From Paracoccus contaminans (GTDB lineage: Bacteria; Pseudomonadota; Alphaproteobacteria; Rhodobacterales; Rhodobacteraceae), in the NCBI RefSeq assembly GCF_002105555.1, contig NZ_CP020612.1, positions 2,100,001 to 2,164,000 on the forward strand: a stretch of 64,000 bases of DNA, written 5' to 3'. Below the pieces are notes generated by a model that was not told the DNA's origin, did not search any database, and worked only from the letters and a program-made list of their open reading frames with translations. Every line of letters begins with the position of its first letter. Position 1 is the stretch's first letter. Positions 18,067-26,295 of this stretch are shown here, one piece after another. A program made the translations under genes and the position numbers.

Positions 18067-18174
18067 AGAGGCGAAGTTTCGCTTATCAAACCGCACCCTG
18101 CGGCTGTATGATGATGCCAGTCCGATTCCGCCGCCCCTCGCCCCCTTCTCATCAGCCAGCCGGTCCGACTTGCG

Positions 18175-18393
18175 ATGAACCTTCCCCCCGAGATGACCCC
18201 GGCCGAAATCGGCCGCACACAGCTGGACGTGCTGCGGCGGCTTCACCGCGAACTTGACCAGGAAATCGGCGCGATCACCGCGGGCGGGGTGGTGTGCAGC
18301 CTGACCCTCGGCCGGATGAAGCGGGAAAAGCTCGCGCTCAAGGACCGCATCGCGCGGATCGAGGACGCGATCACCCCCGACATCATCGCCTGA
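18175..18393 (+). CDS. DUF465 (YdcH-like) small protein
   Basis: A 72-residue, highly helical protein ([30 protein letters not shown]), characteristic of the DUF465/YdcH family of short coiled-coil proteins of unknown role. It is divergent from hsp20 and 59 nt upstream of purE. Start at 18175 follows CTTGCG, without a strong ribosome site. Confidence 0.75.
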   Translation: MNLPPEMTPAEIGRTQLDVLRRLHRELDQEIGAITAGGVVCSLTLGRMKREKLALKDRIARIEDAITPDIIA

Positions 18394-18452
18394 GCGGGCG
18401 TTGCACCCGCCCCGGTCCCGTCTATGATGGGCCGATCAGCAGGGGACAGCGC

Positions 18453-18962
18453 ATGGACGTTCCGGTCGGCATCATCATGGGCAGCCAGTCCGACTGGACG
18501 ACGATGCGCGAGGCCGCGCAGATCCTGGACGAGCTGGCCATCCCCTATGAGGCGCGGATCGTCAGCGCCCATCGCACCCCCGACCGGCTGTGGGATTACG
18601 GGCGCGCGGCCGTGTCGCGCGGGCTGCGCGTCATCATCGCCGGGGCGGGCGGGGCGGCGCATCTGCCGGGGATGATGGCGTCCAAGACGCGGGTGCCGGT
18701 GATCGGCGTGCCGGTGCAGACGCGGGCGCTGGGGGGCGTCGATTCGCTTTATTCCATCGTGCAGATGCCGCGCGGCTTTCCTGTCGCCACCATGGCGATC
18801 GGGGCGGCGGGTGCGGCCAATGCCGGGCTGATGGCCGCCGCCATCCTGGCGCTGGATGACCCCGCCTTGGCCGGGCGGCTGGAGGACTGGCGCGCGGCGC
18901 TGTCGGCGTCGATCCCCCAGACGCCCCTGGATATGGCCGGGCAGGAGGGGGCGGCGCCATGA
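18453..18962 (+). CDS. purE: N5-carboxyaminoimidazole ribonucleotide mutase (PurE, class I)
   Basis: Moves the carboxyl group of N5-CAIR to give CAIR in purine synthesis. The 169-residue protein has [14 protein letters not shown], the substrate loop [23 protein letters not shown] and [26 protein letters not shown] at 18441-18446 precedes the ATG by 6 nt. The stop overlaps the purK start by ATGA, so the two pathway enzymes are translationally coupled. Confidence 0.97.
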   Translation: MDVPVGIIMGSQSDWTTMREAAQILDELAIPYEARIVSAHRTPDRLWDYGRAAVSRGLRVIIAGAGGAAHLPGMMASKTRVPVIGVPVQTRALGGVDSLYSIVQMPRGFPVATMAIGAAGAANAGLMAAAILALDDPALAGRLEDWRAALSASIPQTPLDMAGQEGAAP

Positions 18963-20029
18963 CCGCCCCGCTGCCGCCCGGCGCGACCATCGGCATCCTG
19001 GGCGGCGGCCAGCTTGGCCGGATGCTGTCGGTGGCGGCCAGCCGTCTGGGCTATCGCACCCATATCTTCGAGCCGGGCGCAGCCCCTGCGGCGGATGTGG
19101 CCCATGCCCTGACGACCGCCCCTTACGAGGATGCGGCGGCGATCCGCGCCTTTGCCGCATCGGTCGATGTCGTCACCTATGAATTCGAGAATGTCCCGGC
19201 CGCCTCGCTGGACCTGATCGAAAGCATCGTCCCCATCAGGCCGGGGCGCAAGGCGCTGGCGATCAGCCAGGACCGACTGACGGAAAAGGATTTCCTGTCC
19301 GGGCTTGGCCTTGCGACCGCGCCCTATGCCGCCGTCGATGACGCGGCGGGGCTGGCGGCGGCCATGGCGGGCCATGAACGCGCGATCCTCAAGACGCGGC
19401 GGCTGGGCTATGACGGCAAGGGACAGCTGCGCCTGTCGGCGGGCGATGACGCCGCGGCCGCATGGGCGCAGGTGAATGCCCCGGCGGTGCTGGAAGGCTT
19501 CGTCGATTTTTCGGCGGAAATCAGCGTCATCGTGGCGCGCGGCGCGGACGGGGCGGTCGCGGCCTATGATCCGGGGCTGAACCGGCACGAAAACGGCATC
19601 CTGCGCACGACGTCCGTGCCCTGCGGGCTTCCCTCAAGGCTGGTCACGGATGCGGTGCTGCTGGCCGGGCGGATCGTCGGCGCGCTTGACTATGTGGGGG
19701 TGATGGGGGTCGAGCTGTTCGTGACGCCCGCAGGGCTGGTCGTGAACGAGATCGCCCCGCGCGTTCATAATTCAGGCCATTGGACGCAGGCGGGCTGCGC
19801 CGTGGACCAGTTCGAACAGCATATCCGCGCCGTCGCCGGGCTGCCTCTGGGGGATGGGCGGCGCCATGCCGATGTGGTCATGGAAAACCTGATCGGCGCC
19901 GATATGGCCCAGCTGCCGACCCTGCTGCGCCAGACGGGTACCCAGATTCACCTCTATGGCAAGGCCGAGGCGCGGCCCGGCCGCAAGATGGGCCATGTCA
20001 ACAGGATCACGCGCCGCTCAGCAGGCTGA
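18959..20029 (+). CDS. purK: N5-carboxyaminoimidazole ribonucleotide synthase (PurK)
   Basis: ATP-grasp enzyme that carboxylates AIR to N5-CAIR, the substrate of PurE. The 356-residue protein has [35 protein letters not shown], the ATP-binding [22 protein letters not shown] and the metal-binding [14 protein letters not shown]. Overlap of 4 nt with purE. Its last 12 nt overlap the convergent arsC. Confidence 0.97.
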   Translation: MTAPLPPGATIGILGGGQLGRMLSVAASRLGYRTHIFEPGAAPAADVAHALTTAPYEDAAAIRAFAASVDVVTYEFENVPAASLDLIESIVPIRPGRKALAISQDRLTEKDFLSGLGLATAPYAAVDDAAGLAAAMAGHERAILKTRRLGYDGKGQLRLSAGDDAAAAWAQVNAPAVLEGFVDFSAEISVIVARGADGAVAAYDPGLNRHENGILRTTSVPCGLPSRLVTDAVLLAGRIVGALDYVGVMGVELFVTPAGLVVNEIAPRVHNSGHWTQAGCAVDQFEQHIRAVAGLPLGDGRRHADVVMENLIGADMAQLPTLLRQTGTQIHLYGKAEARPGRKMGHVNRITRRSAG

Positions 20030-20422
20030 GGGCGCGCCCGCACCCGCCGGGGCGCCGCCCGCGGCGGGCGCCGGGTCCAGCAGGTCAAGGACGGCTTCGG
20101 CGGGCCGGCAAAGCCGGGTGCCCCTGGGCGTGCGGACAAGCGGACGTTCCAGCAGCACCGGATGGCCGGCGACCGCATCCAGCAGCTGCGCATCGCTCAG
20201 GGCCGGATCGCCCAGGCCCAGTTCGGCAAAGGGGGCTTCCTTCTGGCGCAGCAGCTGCCGGATGGTCAGCCCTGCCTCGGCCGCAAGGCGGCGGATCGTT
20301 TCCGCCGGGGGCGGATGGTTCAGATAGGCGATCACCTCGGGTTCCACGCCGCTGGCGCGGATCATCGCCAGCACCTTGCGCGATGTGCCGCATTTCGGGT
20401 TGTGCCAGATCGTCACGGTCAT
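20018..20422 (-). CDS. arsC: Glutaredoxin-dependent arsenate reductase (ArsC/Spx fold)
   Basis: Reduces arsenate to arsenite using glutathione/glutaredoxin. The 134-residue protein has the catalytic Cys at residue 11 in HNPKCGTSRKVLAMI, the family YLNHPPPAETIRRL motif and the RPLVRTPRGTRLCRP basic patch that binds the oxyanion. No arsR or arsenite pump is adjacent, so a housekeeping or YffB/Spx-like thiol role is also possible. Convergent with purK. Confidence 0.85.
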   Translation of the reverse strand: MTVTIWHNPKCGTSRKVLAMIRASGVEPEVIAYLNHPPPAETIRRLAAEAGLTIRQLLRQKEAPFAELGLGDPALSDAQLLDAVAGHPVLLERPLVRTPRGTRLCRPAEAVLDLLDPAPAAGGAPAGAGAPSAC

Positions 20423-20558
20423 GCCATGATCCTCGATGATGCCCTTGCCCGCCCCGACGGGAACACCCGCGGATCAGGGCGCGCATGCCGCGGGTCAGCA
20501 AGCCCTTTTCCGCGCGGAGAAGAGCATGCCGCTGCCATCCGGGCAAGCGGGGGCGGCC

Positions 20559-21791
20559 TTACCCCTGCGGCAGCACCGCGCGCAGATAGCGAATGGTGTT
20601 GCCCCCCATGACCTTGGCGATCTGCGCCTCGGTCAGGCCCTGGTCCAGCAACGCCTGCGTCAGCGCCGGCAGGCCCGCCGCGTCGAAGGGAACACCCACC
20701 GATCCGTCCCAGTCCGAGCCCAGCGCCACGGCATCCTCGCCCGCCAGGTCGATCGCGGCGCGGATCATGCGGGCGATGCCTGCGGGCGTGCCCTCGCATG
20801 TCACATCCGACCAGAAGCCGATGCCGATGATCCCGCCTTGCGCCGCCACCTGCCGCACCAGATCGTCTGGCAGGTTGCGCGGCGTGTCGCAGGCGCTGCG
20901 GATGCCGGTATGGCTGATGATCGGGCGCGCATCCGGGATCGCCAGCACGTCGCGGACCATTGCGGGGGATGCATGGGCCAGGTCGATGACCATGTGCCGC
21001 GCCACCAGTTCGCCCACCACCGCGCGGCCGAAGGCGGTCAGCCCCTGTTGCGAGGTGCCGTGCAGCGATCCGCCCAGTTCGTTGTCGAAGAAATGGGTCA
21101 GCCCGACCAGCCGGAACCCGGCAGCCTCCATCACCGCAAGATTGGACAGCTGGCCCTGCAGGGGGTGCGCCCCTTCCATCCCCAGCAGGGCGGCGACGGT
21201 GCGCTTGCCCGCCCTGCGATCGGCCAGCACGGCATCCAGGTCGGCGCGGGTCCGCACCAGCCGCAGCCTGCCCGAATCGGCCTCGGCCAGCGCCCGCAGC
21301 CGCGCGGCCTGGTCCAGCGCCCGTTCCTTGAGGCTGAACCAGCTTTGCACCGGGCGTAGCTGGCCGATCACCAGGGGGGTGATGTTGTCCGCCGCGTCAG
21401 CGGGGTTTGCGGCATAGTTCTGCCCGCGCGGCGATCTTGTCACCGTGCTGAACACCTGCACCGCGACATTGCCCCGGTCGAGCCGCGGCAGGTCGACATG
21501 ACCCTCGGGGCGTTCATGCGACAGATCGCGATCCCACAGCAGGGCGTCGGCATGCAGGTCGGCAATGGCCAGCCGTTTATGCAGCGCCTGCGCCTCGGCC
21601 GAGACATGCCAGGGCTGCGCCGCAATGACGGGGTTCAGCCGGTCCGCGACCAGCCGAGGTCCCAGCACCGGCACCACCAGCGCCGCCAGGGCGGCAAGCC
21701 CGGCCGCCCCCATCAGAACCCGGCGCAGCCTTTGCGGCCGGCGGCGGCGGAACGGGTTGCCCGCCACGCGCTCAGCTTTCCATCGCTTCAA
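20559..21791 (-). CDS. Peptidase M19 / membrane dipeptidase
   Basis: Zinc dipeptidase related to renal dipeptidase. The 410-residue protein has a basic head and one hydrophobic segment at about residues 26-44, so it is anchored or exported with the catalytic domain in the periplasm. Zinc-site motifs are H80-A-D82 in IADLHADALLWD, MEGAHP, GLTHFFDN, VIDLAHAS, ISHTG and the final GSDWDG. Its start overlaps the end of the upstream M3 peptidase gene by 20 nt, so the two peptidases are likely one operon. Substrate (dipeptides or D-Ala-containing products) is unknown. Confidence 0.88.
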   Translation of the reverse strand: MKRWKAERVAGNPFRRRRPQRLRRVLMGAAGLAALAALVVPVLGPRLVADRLNPVIAAQPWHVSAEAQALHKRLAIADLHADALLWDRDLSHERPEGHVDLPRLDRGNVAVQVFSTVTRSPRGQNYAANPADAADNITPLVIGQLRPVQSWFSLKERALDQAARLRALAEADSGRLRLVRTRADLDAVLADRRAGKRTVAALLGMEGAHPLQGQLSNLAVMEAAGFRLVGLTHFFDNELGGSLHGTSQQGLTAFGRAVVGELVARHMVIDLAHASPAMVRDVLAIPDARPIISHTGIRSACDTPRNLPDDLVRQVAAQGGIIGIGFWSDVTCEGTPAGIARMIRAAIDLAGEDAVALGSDWDGSVGVPFDAAGLPALTQALLDQGLTEAQIAKVMGGNTIRYLRAVLPQG

Positions 21792-23592
21792 GCTCGTCGA
21801 TCATGCCCTCGATCATCGACAGGCCCTTGTCCCAGAATGCCGGGTCGGCGGCGTTCAGGCCAAAGGGTTGCAGCAATGTCGAATGATGCTGCGATCCCCC
21901 CGCCCGCAGCATGTCGAAATAGCGCGCCGGAAAGCCCTCGGGCGCGGCCTCGTAGGCGGCATAAAGCGCGTTCACCAGCCCGTCGCCGAAGGCATAGGCA
22001 TAGACATAGAAGGGCGAATGGATGAAATGCGGGATATAGGCCCAGAAGGTCTCATATCCCGGCATGTAGTCGAAGGCATCGCCCAGCGATTCATGCTGGA
22101 TGTCCATCCATATGGCGTTGATGTCGTCCGGGGTCAGCTCGCCCTGCGCGCGGGCGGCATGCAGGCGGCATTCGAAATCGTAAAAGGCGATCTGCCGCAC
22201 GACCGTGTTGATCATGTCCTCGACCTTGCCGGCCAGCAGCGCCTTGCGCTGGGCCGGATCGGTGGCCTTGGCCAGCAGCGCGCGGAAGGTCAGCATCTCT
22301 CCGAACACGGATGCTGTTTCGGCCAGCGTCAGCGGGGTCGAGGCGAGCAGCTCGCCCTGCGAGGCCGCCAGCCGCTGATGGACGCCGTGCCCCAGTTCAT
22401 GCGCCAGCGTCATCACGTCGCGCGGTTTGCCCAGATAGTTCAGCAGCACATAGGGATGGGCGTCGGTGACGGTGGGATGGGCAAAGGCGCCGGGGGCCTT
22501 GCCGGGTTTGACCGCCGCGTCGATCCAGCCCTTGTCAAAGAACGGCTGGGCCAGCTGCGCCAGTTCGGGGGCAAAGCCGGCATAGGCGTCCAGCACGGTG
22601 GCGCGCGCCTCATCCCAGCCGATCAGGCGCGGGCTTTCCTGCGGCAAGGGCGCGTTCCGATCCCAGACCTGCAGCTTGTCAAGGCCCAGCCAGCGCGCCT
22701 TGAGGCGGTAATAGCGATGGGACAGGCGCGGATAGGCGGCCACCACGGCATCGCGCAGGGCCTGCACGACCTCGGGTTCGACATGGTTGGACAGGTGCCG
22801 CCCATGCTGGGGGGTGGGCATCTTGCGCCACTTGTCCTCGATGGCCTTTTCCTTGGCCAGCGTGTTGTGGATGCGGGCGAACAGCTTGACCTGCTGGCCG
22901 AACACCGCCGCCAGCGCCCGCGCCCCGGCCTCGCGCCGCGCGCGGTCATGGTCGGTCAGCAGGTTCAGCGTCGCCTCGAGTCCCAGTTCCTCGCCATCCA
23001 CATCGAAGGTCAGGGCGGCGGTCGTCTCGTCGAACAGCCGGTTCCAGGCGGCGGCGCCGACGACCGAATTGTCGTGGAGGAACTGCTCGAGTTCGTCCGA
23101 CAGCTGATGGGGGCGCATGGCGCGCATCCGGTCGAACACGGGCTTGTAGCGGGCAGGACCGTCGGGGGCGGTGAAGGTCGCCTGATAGGCCTCGTCGGGG
23201 ATGCGGTTGAATTCGAGGCTGAAGAACACCAGAGGCGTCGTCATCTCGGTGATGCGGGCCTGCAGATCGCCCATCATCTTGGCACGGCCGGCATCCGTGG
23301 TGTTCTGGTAATAGCGCAGCCCGGCATAGGACATGATGCGCCCGGCGATCAGGTCGATCTCCTGCCAGCGTTCGATGCAGGCCAGCATCCCGGCAGGGGA
23401 CAGATCGGCCAGCCGGCCCTGGTAATCGGCGGCAAAGGCCGCGCAGGCCGATTGCAGCCGGTCCAGATCGGCGGCGATCTGCGGCGCGTCGGGGGCGGGG
23501 TAAAGATCGGACAGATCCCATTCGGGCAGCGGGCCAAGATCGACGGGGACCGCACCGGACTGTTCGGCATCATGGATGGGGGTGCGGGTCAT
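21772..23592 (-). CDS. pepF: M3 family oligoendopeptidase (PepF-like)
   Basis: Cytosolic zinc metallopeptidase of 606 residues that trims oligopeptides. The active site is HELGH at residues 398-402 (HELGHGVHQRLA), with the third ligand Glu in the following TLAETASVFGEML. PAPDAPQIAADLDRLQ near the start and FDYMPGYETFWAYIPHF near the end are typical of the oligoendopeptidase F branch. GAGGAG lies 10 nt upstream of the start. It precedes the M19 dipeptidase gene, which suggests sequential peptide breakdown. Confidence 0.92.
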   Translation of the reverse strand: MTRTPIHDAEQSGAVPVDLGPLPEWDLSDLYPAPDAPQIAADLDRLQSACAAFAADYQGRLADLSPAGMLACIERWQEIDLIAGRIMSYAGLRYYQNTTDAGRAKMMGDLQARITEMTTPLVFFSLEFNRIPDEAYQATFTAPDGPARYKPVFDRMRAMRPHQLSDELEQFLHDNSVVGAAAWNRLFDETTAALTFDVDGEELGLEATLNLLTDHDRARREAGARALAAVFGQQVKLFARIHNTLAKEKAIEDKWRKMPTPQHGRHLSNHVEPEVVQALRDAVVAAYPRLSHRYYRLKARWLGLDKLQVWDRNAPLPQESPRLIGWDEARATVLDAYAGFAPELAQLAQPFFDKGWIDAAVKPGKAPGAFAHPTVTDAHPYVLLNYLGKPRDVMTLAHELGHGVHQRLAASQGELLASTPLTLAETASVFGEMLTFRALLAKATDPAQRKALLAGKVEDMINTVVRQIAFYDFECRLHAARAQGELTPDDINAIWMDIQHESLGDAFDYMPGYETFWAYIPHFIHSPFYVYAYAFGDGLVNALYAAYEAAPEGFPARYFDMLRAGGSQHHSTLLQPFGLNAADPAFWDKGLSMIEGMIDELEAMES

Positions 23593-23785
23593 GGGCGTCT
23601 CTCCTCGGGCTGTCCGGCTCTCATCTGTTCCTTTGCGCGCGCCGGTTCAACCCGTAACGGCGGATGATCGCCGGCGGGCCGGGCCAAAGGCGGCAGGCGG
23701 GCGGCCAAGGCGCGCCCCCGCCGCGGCAAGGCCCGTTCCGGCGCTTGCCGCCGCCGTCCCCGATTGCGAGCCGCACCGGCCCGGC

Positions 23786-23822
23786 ATAACCTCGGCCTGC
23801 CTGCGGCAGCCAGGCGGGTTAT
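23786..23822 (+). promoter_or_regulatory. Leader hairpin immediately upstream of metY
   Basis: ATAACC (23786-23791) pairs with GGTTAT (23817-23822) and GCCTG (23795-23799) with CAGGC (23811-23815) around an 11-nt loop that can itself fold. The structure ends 2 nt before the ribosome site AGGGGG (23824-23829). It does not match SAM-II or SAH riboswitch sequences as I recall them. A translational control element is possible. Confidence 0.35.
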
Positions 23823-23834
23823 CAGGGGGATACC

Positions 23835-25118
23835 ATGACCGAGGACGCGCGCCCGCAGGGCTTTGATACCATCGCCATCCATGCGGGCAGCGCGCCCGAT
23901 CCCGCGACCGGCGCGCGGCAGGTGCCGATCTATCAGACCACGGCGTATCAGTTCCGCGACGCCGATCACGCCGCCGCCTTGTTCAACCTGCAGGAGGCCG
24001 GCTATATCTATTCGCGCCTGACCAACCCCACGGTCAGCGCGCTGCAGGCGCGCCTTGCGGCGCTGGAGGGCGGGGCAGGGGCGGTCTGCTGCTCCTCGGG
24101 GCATGCGGCGCAGATCATGGCGCTGTTCCCGCTGATGGGTCCGGGCCTGAATCTCGTCGCCTCGAACCGGCTGTATGGCGGAACGATGACGCAGTTCGGG
24201 CAGACGATCCGGCGCTTCGGCTGGTCCTGCCGCTTTGTCGATCTCGAGGATGCGGATGCCGTGCGCGGTGCCATCGATGCCGATACGCGGGCGATCTTTG
24301 CGGAATCGATCTCCAATCCCGGCGGCTATGTCACCGACATCCCCGCGCTGGCGGCGATTGCGGATGCGGCCGGCATCCCGCTGATCGTGGACAATACTCT
24401 GGCCACCCCGGCGCTGTGCCGGCCGATCGGGATGGGCGCGACGCTGGTCGTTCACAGCCTGACCAAATACCTGACGGGGAACGGCACGGTCACCGGCGGG
24501 GCGGTGATCGATTCAGGCCGCTTCGACTGGAGCGCGTCGGACAGGTTCCCCTCGCTGTCCGCGCCCGAGCCTGCCTATCACGGGCTGAAGTTTCACGAAA
24601 CCTTCGGCCCTGCCGCCTTCACCTTCCACGGCATCGCCGTGGGGCTGCGTGATCTTGGCATGACGCTGAACCCGCAGGCGGCCCATTACACGCTGATGGG
24701 GATCGAGACGCTGGGCCTGCGCATGCGCCGCCATGTGGAAAACGCCGAGCATGTGGCCGCATGGCTTGCCGCTGATCCCAGGGTCGAGGCGGTCAGCTAT
24801 GCCGGTCTGCCGGACAGCCCCTACCAGGACCGCGTCCGCGAGCTTTATCCCCATGGGACAGGGGCGCTATTCACCATCCGCCTGAAGGGCGGCTATGACG
24901 CCTGCACGGCGATGATCGCGCGGCTCAAGCTGATCTCTCATGTCGCCAATCTGGGCGATGCGCGGACGCTGGCGATCCATTCCGCCTCGACCACGCATCG
25001 CCAGCTGACGCCCGCCCAGCAAGAGGCCGCGGGCGCCGGACCCGACATGGTGCGCCTGTCCATCGGCATCGAGGATGCCGCGGACATCATCGCCGACCTG
25101 GACCGGGCGCTGGGCTGA
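23835..25118 (+). CDS. metY: O-acetylhomoserine sulfhydrylase / aminocarboxypropyltransferase
   Basis: PLP enzyme that makes homocysteine from O-acetylhomoserine and sulfide. The 427-residue protein opens with FDTIAIHAGSAPDP and PIYQTTAYQF, has EGGAGAVCCSSGHAAQ, the PLP phosphate-binding SNRLYGGT region and the Schiff-base lysine K211 in HSLTKYLTGNGT. The end (HSASTTHRQLTP, MVRLSIGIED) is typical of the Cys/Met metabolism family. Length (about 430) fits the MetY branch rather than the shorter cystathionine enzymes. Ribosome site AGGGGG is 5 nt upstream. Confidence 0.93.
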   Translation: MTEDARPQGFDTIAIHAGSAPDPATGARQVPIYQTTAYQFRDADHAAALFNLQEAGYIYSRLTNPTVSALQARLAALEGGAGAVCCSSGHAAQIMALFPLMGPGLNLVASNRLYGGTMTQFGQTIRRFGWSCRFVDLEDADAVRGAIDADTRAIFAESISNPGGYVTDIPALAAIADAAGIPLIVDNTLATPALCRPIGMGATLVVHSLTKYLTGNGTVTGGAVIDSGRFDWSASDRFPSLSAPEPAYHGLKFHETFGPAAFTFHGIAVGLRDLGMTLNPQAAHYTLMGIETLGLRMRRHVENAEHVAAWLAADPRVEAVSYAGLPDSPYQDRVRELYPHGTGALFTIRLKGGYDACTAMIARLKLISHVANLGDARTLAIHSASTTHRQLTPAQQEAAGAGPDMVRLSIGIEDAADIIADLDRALG

Positions 25119-25142
25119 CCCGCCGGGCCACCCGGCCGCGGC

Positions 25143-26051
25143 TCAGTTCTGACCAGCGGGGGCGGCGGGCGCCGCAGGCGGGGCGCCCGGCACAGGCGTT
25201 GCCGCCGTGGCCGGCGCGGCCGGGGCGGCCGGTGCGCCTTCGGCCCCCGTGGCCGGGGCCAGCGCCCAGACGGCATCCACCCGCGCGGCAAGGCTCATCT
25301 GCCCCGCCTCCACGGGTGCCGAGCCGGCCTTGGCATCGCGGGCCATCATCATGACGGGCACCGGCCCGCCCTGATCGCCGTTTTCCGACAGTGACAGCAG
25401 CGGGCCGAGCTGCCTGCCGGCGGCGCGGGCCATCACCTCGGCGCGGCGGCGGGCGTCCACCACGGCCTCGGTGCGGGCCGCATCGCGGGCGGCGGCGTCA
25501 TCCTCGCGCGAGAAGGCCACCCCCTGCACGTCCGTCGCCCCGGCGCCGATCAGTGCATCGAGCAGCCCGCCCAGCTTGGCGATGTCATGCACCCGGACCG
25601 AGACGATGTTCTGCGCCTGATAGCCCCTGACGACGGGGGGCTGGTTCTCGCGCGAATAGTCCTGCACCGGCGACAGGTTCAACGCCTGGGTCTGCATGTC
25701 CTCGGCCGCAATCCCAAGGCCGCGGGCCGCCTCGATCACGCGGGCCTGCCGGGCGCTGTTGTCAGCCATGGCCTGCGCGGCCGTCGGGGCCTGTGTCGTC
25801 ACGCCGACCGAAACGGTGGCAAGGTCGGGGGCCACCATCGACTGCCCTTCGCCCCAGACCCGGACAATCCCCGCCGCAGGGGCAGGCATGCCATCCGCGC
25901 CCGGCGCCATGGGATGGACCTGGACCTGGTCCTGGGCCTGGGCGGCGGCGGCGCAGCCCAGCGCAAGAAGGCCCGCGGCAAGGGCGGCCGGCAGGCGGGC
26001 GGTCAGGCCGGGCGTCATGGCGGGCCGGGCGTGGCGGGCGGGGTGGGGCAT
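25143..26051 (-). CDS. SIMPL (DUF541) domain exported protein
   Basis: A 302-residue protein with a signal peptide ending near CAAAAQAQ and a SIMPL domain at about residues 60-260 (VRVWGEGQSMVAPDLATVSV, GYQAQNIVSVRVHDIAKLG, VDARRRAEVMARAAGRQLG). Such proteins are periplasmic or outer-membrane-linked, with loosely defined roles in stress tolerance. The C-terminal 40 residues are Ala/Pro repeats. ATG at 26051 with GGAG 8 nt upstream; a longer in-frame start is less likely because the signal peptide fits this one. Divergent from the large protein gene. Confidence 0.85.
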   Translation of the reverse strand: MPHPARHARPAMTPGLTARLPAALAAGLLALGCAAAAQAQDQVQVHPMAPGADGMPAPAAGIVRVWGEGQSMVAPDLATVSVGVTTQAPTAAQAMADNSARQARVIEAARGLGIAAEDMQTQALNLSPVQDYSRENQPPVVRGYQAQNIVSVRVHDIAKLGGLLDALIGAGATDVQGVAFSREDDAAARDAARTEAVVDARRRAEVMARAAGRQLGPLLSLSENGDQGGPVPVMMMARDAKAGSAPVEAGQMSLAARVDAVWALAPATGAEGAPAAPAAPATAATPVPGAPPAAPAAPAGQN

Positions 26052-26295
26052 CAGGGTCGCTCCTCTGGCGGACAGGTGGCATCCGGGGCGCGGCGCGGGG
26101 CCGGGGCGCAAAGGCACGGCCGCCGGCCGCTGCCGGGATCACGCGCCAACGCCCGGTGCCGGGCCGCGGCTCCGTCACAAAGCGGTGTTTTGCTTTGCCT
26201 GCGCGGATGCCTTCAGTTATCCAGAGATTGAGCAGCAACGGACCGGATCGCGCAACAACGACGAGCCGGCCAGACCCAAAGAAAAGACCGGCCTG

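Noticed and set aside
21565..23667. A 700-codon plus-strand frame opposite the M3 peptidase
   Set aside because: It is the antisense shadow of a gene with a clear HELGH active site.
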